This document shows positions 58,828 through 64,000 of a stretch of DNA of 64,000 bases, piece after piece (the first letter of the stretch is position 1; each line of letters begins with the position of its first letter). The DNA comes from Camellia lanceoleosa (Eukaryota; Streptophyta; Magnoliopsida; Ericales; Theaceae). Location of the stretch: positions 82,329,347 to 82,393,346 of the forward strand of contig CM045770.1 in assembly GCA_025200525.1 (NCBI GenBank). Reading direction: 5' to 3'. Below the pieces are notes generated by a model that made no database searches, was not told the DNA's origin, and saw nothing but the letters and a program-made list of their open reading frames with translations. Made by a program: the position numbers and the translations under genes.

Positions 58828-61800
58828 TGTAGACGTCCCCGAACGCCCCGGGAGGGTTAAGTCCCGTTCCGTTCATATTGGGGTCACTACAGTTCAAGGA
58901 CTCAAATGTCACGGTTCTTAATATTGAGCCAAATAGTCCAAATCCGGCAAATCGTTTTGAGAAAACTGATTTTTGAAAGAAGTGCCAAACACGGACTGCT
59001 TTGTCAGATACAGAGTCGCCACCTAAATGTTTTTTTAATGGGAAATTTAGGAAACCCTGACTCGGTGCCAAAGGCCAATGTCATCATCACCAAAGTTGCC
59101 TCGGCTCGAACTTGGGTACGATTGGGAAAGGTCACCGTGAGCACCTTCGCCCGATCAAAGACGCCTCTACTAACCGTGATATCTATTTTTGAAAACATTG
59201 TATGCTCTTATTCAGTTATTAACCTAGGTTACTATGTGATGACTGACATACAAGTATAGATGAATCGTGAATTGGAACAAAACACTTCATGTTTGTTTTT
59301 GAAAGATGGTTTGCTACCCGCAGGTAGGCTTAAAATGCAGATTTTGCCACCCTCGGGTGGGCTTAGAAAACATGATTTTGCCACTGTCTAGTGGGCTTAA
59401 AACAAACATTTGATGAATTGTTCCAATCCAAATAACACAACCTCCACCCACAGGCATTCAAGGCAATTATATCACATAAGCAGTTAGCCTCATGGTAAGC
59501 ATGCTATTCATGGCAACACTCACACGCACGCAAGGATGCTAAAGCATAAAACTCACCGAGTACTCCAAGCCAAAACAAAAACTCATTAGAAATCATGCAT
59601 GATCCTAAAGTATACAGAAATGCCTAATGTAACACATGCAAAAATGCAAACTATAGCAGGCTCGGCTATTCTAAACATGGCATATGGAATGCTACAACTA
59701 ACACGTATTCAATTTGGAATTGAAACACAAATGCGGTTGTATGATGCGAGGCAGTGCATGTAAAAACAGATGAATGAATGCAAACATGCTATCATACTGT
59801 ATGTTAATTGAAATATGTCCTAATCTAACCATCATAAGTAGGTAAATAAAAGGGAAGAAAGACGTGGGGTTGGAAGACATACATCACACTCACACACACT
59901 TATTACAATTATGCTCTCGCGCAGAGGGTCCGAATAAATATACAGTCCCGAATAAAAGAATAGTACAGTCCAAATATGTACAAATTCCTAATTAATTAAC
60001 AAATTAACTAAGAAAATAAATAAACTGGCATGCAAGCCAGGGACTGCCTTGATTCCATTCCGGATGATGAATGATGCATGCCCGGGTTGCCTTTGCGCGG
60101 AAATCCATGACTATGCCCCAATTAGCCTCTGTTTGCACCTGTTCTTGAAATGCGTGCCAAGTCTCTAAGGCTAGCGATTCTTGATTTTCTTGCACGAGCG
60201 AGAGGGGCATAGTAATGTATTTTCACAAATATATGCATGCCTCGATCCTCGTGTCACCAATCATGCATCTCGATGCATGATGGCCGAGGAGCCGAATTGC
60301 ACAACTCAATATAGAATGAATGCATATGAACACTACAACAAAACCTAACTCCATCATGGATAATCCGGAGTGTCGGTGACTTGGGAATTGAGACGCGTTC
60401 CGTCACTTTGAGTCTGGGCGCACCTCGTTTCCGTGCGGGCTAACTCTAACTCCTATCCCGAACACAATGCGATATGCATGATATGCATGAAATGCAACTA
60501 ATATACAACCTAGCATGCGCAATGCTATGAAATGATAAACACGATGCACGAGGTAATACACAACCGAGCATACACAATGCTATGGATGAAATGACATACG
60601 CAATGCAATAATGGGCTTACACCAACATGAGAGAGCCTCAGCCACACTCACATAGGAGGCCATCAGATGAAAACAAGACAACTCGAAATGCGTGCACGCG
60701 TGCACGCAAACCGAGGACCGACCCTCAGGCACCGAAATGCCACTCTAATGAGACATGGCAAAGACATGGAATATGGTATGCAAACATGCAAAAAACAGTA
60801 GCAAAATGAGGGGCAAAACAGCCCCGAAACAAGGCGAAATGACACCCGATGCATGGAATCACTCCCGAAATACAAAACTAGGTACATGAAATGGCTTACA
60901 GCTATGCAAAGCATGCATAATTAGGACATGAAGTGTAAAAGAAGAAGCAAGGAAGGCCCGAGACAAGAATTTTTACAGTACAAAGTGTGGAAAGACAGTG
61001 AGTACACATGGGACTAAATTAGCATGCAAAAATGGACCCGCAAGAGGGGTGATGAAGCAAGTGGTAGATGAAAAGCCCAAACAGAAAAAGACCCTTCTAC
61101 AACACTGAAGAGGGACCAAAAATATGACTACTTACAGTTTATGGAACCCCCCAAAACAGTATAAAAACACACTCAAAATGTCATGCAAGATGAGGCTCAA
61201 AGGAGGCTATAACACAAAGTATGCAAAATATTCATCAAAAATCCAAAGACCCTTAATGAAACATTACAAGGGGGTCAAAATATGGCCACTTTAAGTTCTG
61301 ATCAAGGTCCAAAAACAGAATCTCAATAAACTAATAAATCATGCAAAAATGGGGACCAAAGAGGGGTACAATGGCAAGTGATACATGGAGGTCCCCAACA
61401 GTGTTGAGCCCTTCTTCAATGTTGAAGAGGGTCTCAAAATAGGCCTTTTTACAGTTTACATCAGGCTCCAAAACAGATCACACATAAGCCAAAAATACTA
61501 TGCAAATTAATGGCATTCAAGGGGATATTGAAGCAAGTGCAACATGGGGGTCCCAAACAGTGTTGAGCCCTTAAACAAAAATGAAAAATGGCTCAAAATA
61601 AGCCTAGTTCCAGTTAAGGTCAGAGCCCAAAACAGTAATCAAAGAGGGCCAAGAAATGTTGCAAAAATGAGACCAAAAAGAGGGGAAATGAACTTACCCT
61701 TGTAGACCAACCCTTTTGCTGCCTCTTGGACCAAAAATGTTGCCTCCTTGCCTCTGAAAAACTCCCCAAGCTTCTGGAAATGGAGTAGTGGTGGTGGTGC

Positions 61801-63014
61801 TAGGTGGTGATGAAGAAAGGGTGTAGAACTTGGGAATTTTTTGAAGGAAATGAGAGAGATGGAGGGAGATATGCATGCAAGAGCTCAAAGCAATTTTTTG
61901 TAACCCTAAAACCAGGTTTTGCAGCTGGTTATCTAGACAAATGAGAGGGAAAAAATGAGGGAAAAAGGGAACGGAAATTGCATCAAGTTTCCCTCCAAAA
62001 AAGTTCCCTCCGAATACAGGTTTTGGAGGGAAAAACAATGCACAGCTGTAATGTACTCACCCTGAGGAAGCTGGCCGGCTAGTTTTCTGAGTTGCAGGTG
62101 GCCGGCCGGCCACCCCCCATGGCCGGCCGGCCAAGGGGCAAAATGGTCAAGTTGAATTTCTGGCCGACCATCACAAAAAGGTGTCCTCCCAGGCACCCTC
62201 AACACAACCCTGTGGTTCAAAACTGGAGAAAGTGAAACAGAGAGAGAACAAGCCATTTTTCAAAGGGTTTCAAAAGGGTCAGGTGGAATTACTGGCCGGC
62301 CACCAACTTTTGGTGTCCTCCCATGTGTATACAACACAAACATGGGGGTTATGATTAAAAAAAAGTGACCCTAGGGTGGTCAACATTGGCTTGGAAGTGA
62401 GAAAAACGGGCGTCGGAAGGCGATGATGGAATATAACTGGTTGCTAAAACAATTTCTGGCCTTCCACCCTTCTACGGCCTTCCTGGTGATGAAACAGAGG
62501 TACCTGCCAAAAATGAACGAAAACCGATGCAAAACAAAGGTTACGGGCAGCCGCGATCCGAGGTCTGGCACTGTCAGGCACCGGGAGTGGTGTTCGACCA
62601 CGAAGTTGGTCTCTCAGACCACAGTGTCCCTTAAAAGGGAGAAAATAAGATGCATGCCAGAAATCGGAGCAAACGGAGGTAGTTAGGCGGTCCCGAACCG
62701 AGGCGCTTGGCCTGACGGCTCCGAAAACCGGGAATCGGGCTCCGAAATGGGCAAAATGGCCTACGGCCACGAAATGTAGCCCACGGCCACTGAGAGATGA
62801 TCTACTAGACCTCTCCCTCCCCTCAGGGAAAAGAAACAGAGAAAATCGAGCCTGGTTCGCAAACCGAGGCAAAGTACAGAAAAGTCCAGAAGTTCGGAAG
62901 CAAGGCTCACAGCCGAGACTCCGCAACCTCAAAACGAGCACAGTATACAACATCACCAAGCGCTCAATCGGTGACGTCTGAGTCTTAAGGTCGGTCAAAA
63001 ATGGGGTGTCTACA
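58828..63014 (-). repeat. E2 5' LTR (4187 bp)
   Basis: The best-preserved LTR of the four: TGTAGACGTCCCC...GGGGTGTCTACA. Holds the triple hairpin (59313-59394), the degenerate ~160-bp repeats (about 60950-61690) and two GGCCGGCCGGCC 12-mers (62100-62111 and 62121-62132), plus another GGCCGGCC at about 62293. It would drive gag-pol transcription on the minus strand. I see no certain TATA box. Confidence 0.95.
59313..59394. other. Triple hairpin in E2 5' LTR
   Basis: Same three stems as at 7003-7085, all perfect: CTACC/GGTAG, CCACC/GGTGG, CCACT/AGTGG with loops CGCA, CTCG and GTCT. Since this is the 5' LTR, the element's RNA would carry them in its leader, about 0.4-0.5 kb before the primer site. 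Confidence 0.8.
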
Positions 63015-63019
63015 GATGC
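63015..63019. repeat. Target site duplication GATGC, right side of E2
   Basis: GATGC after TCTACA, equal to the five bases before E1 at 6494-6498. The following bases continue the E0 protease reading frame. Confidence 0.88.
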
Positions 63020-63550
63020 GTTTCACATCGAAATCTCTGACGCAAAGGGTGACTACTAGGGCGTCGTTGTGCGGCGTTTGAATACGCTCTAGGTCCCTGG
63101 ATGAGAAACTAAGCCCATCTTTCTTCTCGGTCTTCCCCCTTTTGATCACGGGCTGGACTGACAAAACTTCCCTCATATGTTCCGCCTTTTTGATCATACC
63201 TCGGAGCTCGCATACACGCGCTGGCTCCACTATGCCGTGGATCACATTGACCACTCCTTGAGGGGGCGCCTCTAAGTCATCTGGTCCATGTGGATTAGCC
63301 AGGGTAGGATGTGCGGCCTTAACACCCCCATCAATGTAAAGGTCTAAGTGACCAGCTGCGACTAACTCCTCCAAGTGTTGCTTCAAAGGCAAACAGTCCT
63401 CTGTCTGGTGTCCTCGCTCCCTGTGATATGTGCAGCGGTACCGCGATTGAAGCCCTTTTGCGCATCGCCTAGCTTAGAAGGAAACCGGACGTAATCCTCG
63501 TCACGGATTTCGCTAAGTATACGATAGATTTGAAACTTAAATACGGTGGT
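63015..63550 (-). pseudogene. E0 fragment, second copy: gag C-terminus to protease start
   Basis: A cleaner copy of 30833-31348. Minus-strand frame: LKQHLEELVAAGHLDLYID, GVVNVIHGIVEPARV, RGKTEKKDGLSFSSRDLERI, HNDALVVTLCVRDFDVKR, leading to the point where E2 (or E1) is inserted. The region just before the protease in Tat gag-pol has this LEELV...Y and HNDALV...V-V layout. Bounded at 63551 by the outer chromovirus LTR. Confidence 0.83.
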
Positions 63551-64000
63551 TGTAATAATCCTGACCTTGATTAACGCTATTGGGGACTTAATTATGCCTA
63601 ATAATAATTAAGAGGAAATCCGGGGTTTATTTGCATGTGTGTTGCATGAATTTTGTGTTTTATCGATTTGTATTTTAAACTTTAATTCGCAAATTGAAAG
63701 CCTTATCGGCACCCGATTTCGAAATTGATTAGTATTTTGGACTTGTTAGATTTTATGTAATTTAATGGTGTATTTTTCCAAAATGTGATTAGGAATGATT
63801 AAATTAGATTAAATAATGCTATATTATTGAACCTAAGTATTTACCCTTTTGCCATTGTGAGTGGGACACTTTGTTTCATCTTGTGTGAGGTGTCTTTACA
63901 CCATTTCATCATCCTTTTTGCTAAGGAAAAACGTAGACAAGAAGGAGAGGAGAGAAAAACTTGAATTCAACAAGAGTCTTGGCTAGGCACTAGGAGATTT
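63551..64000 (+). repeat. Outer chromovirus-like LTR, second copy (continues past the window)
   Basis: TGTAATAATCCTGACC and onward matches 31349-31793 base for base apart from small differences. It starts at the same E0 position, with GTGGT before it as a possible target duplication whose other side is not in view. Confidence 0.8.

Larger units (their letters stand above)
38801..63014 (-). mobile_element. E2: Tat-lineage LTR retrotransposon, near-complete copy of E1
   Basis: Same order and orientation as E1: left (3') LTR from the gap to 42544, purine tract, two plus-strand antisense genes, integrase, RNase H domains, RT, protease, gag, primer site, right (5') LTR 58828-63014. The right flank GATGC continues in E0 protease/gag exactly as predicted from the left flank of E1. 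Only the first ~450 bp of the 3' LTR are lost in the gap. The pol and gag part is better preserved than in E1. Confidence 0.92.

Noticed and set aside
6499..63014. E1 and E2 as two independent insertions of one family
   Set aside because: Same target base, same flank, same nested LTR and pairwise sharing of 5'- and 3'-LTR variants.

Overview
This window is nuclear DNA of a seed plant, probably a eudicot. It consists almost entirely of nested LTR retrotransposons, and I see no host gene, rRNA or tRNA. It contains three Ty3/gypsy elements of the Tat lineage (two RNase H domains, antisense genes downstream of pol, very large size). A chromovirus-like (Tekay/Del type) element with its LTRs is also present. 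A 100-base run of N (38701-38800) marks a scaffold join.

Layout. (1) 1-6498 is the 3' part of a minus-strand Tat element, here 'E0'. It has an antisense coiled-coil gene (+), a ~58-bp minisatellite, then integrase, two RNase H domains, reverse transcriptase and part of the protease (-). (2) 6499-30832 is a complete ~24.3-kb Tat element 'E1' (-), inserted in the E0 protease gene, with ~4.2-kb LTRs. Reading + coordinates upward it has: 3' LTR, polypurine tract, a spliced antisense gene with a plant mobile domain (PMD), a second antisense gene, integrase, RNase H domains, RT, protease, gag, primer binding site, 5' LTR. (3) 30833-31348 resumes E0 (protease N-terminus/gag). (4) 31349-38700 holds chromovirus-like LTRs: an outer + LTR, a 2.4-kb minus-strand solo LTR inside it with a CCTTG target duplication, a further + LTR, a tRNA-Met primer site and gag. 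(5) 38801-63014 is element 'E2', the same as E1 in structure and orientation. (6) 63015-64000 repeats the E0 fragment and the start of the outer chromovirus LTR.

E1 and E2 are two copies of one insertion event. They interrupt E0 at the same base, are followed by the same nested LTR, and share variants that separate their 5' from their 3' LTRs. Because they lie on two sides of an N gap, either a ~32-kb duplication or a falsely duplicated allele is possible.

How the parts work together: in each Tat element gag-pol is read from the minus strand, and one or two spliced genes are read convergently from the plus strand of the 3' region. Hairpin-forming repeats with compensating stem changes occur at three places: the LTR, the pol/antisense convergent zone, and the E0 minisatellite. 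All coding regions carry many frameshifts. Many of these sit at CAG/CTG trinucleotides and homopolymers when E1 and E2 are compared, which looks more like consensus error in CHG-methylated DNA than like biological decay.
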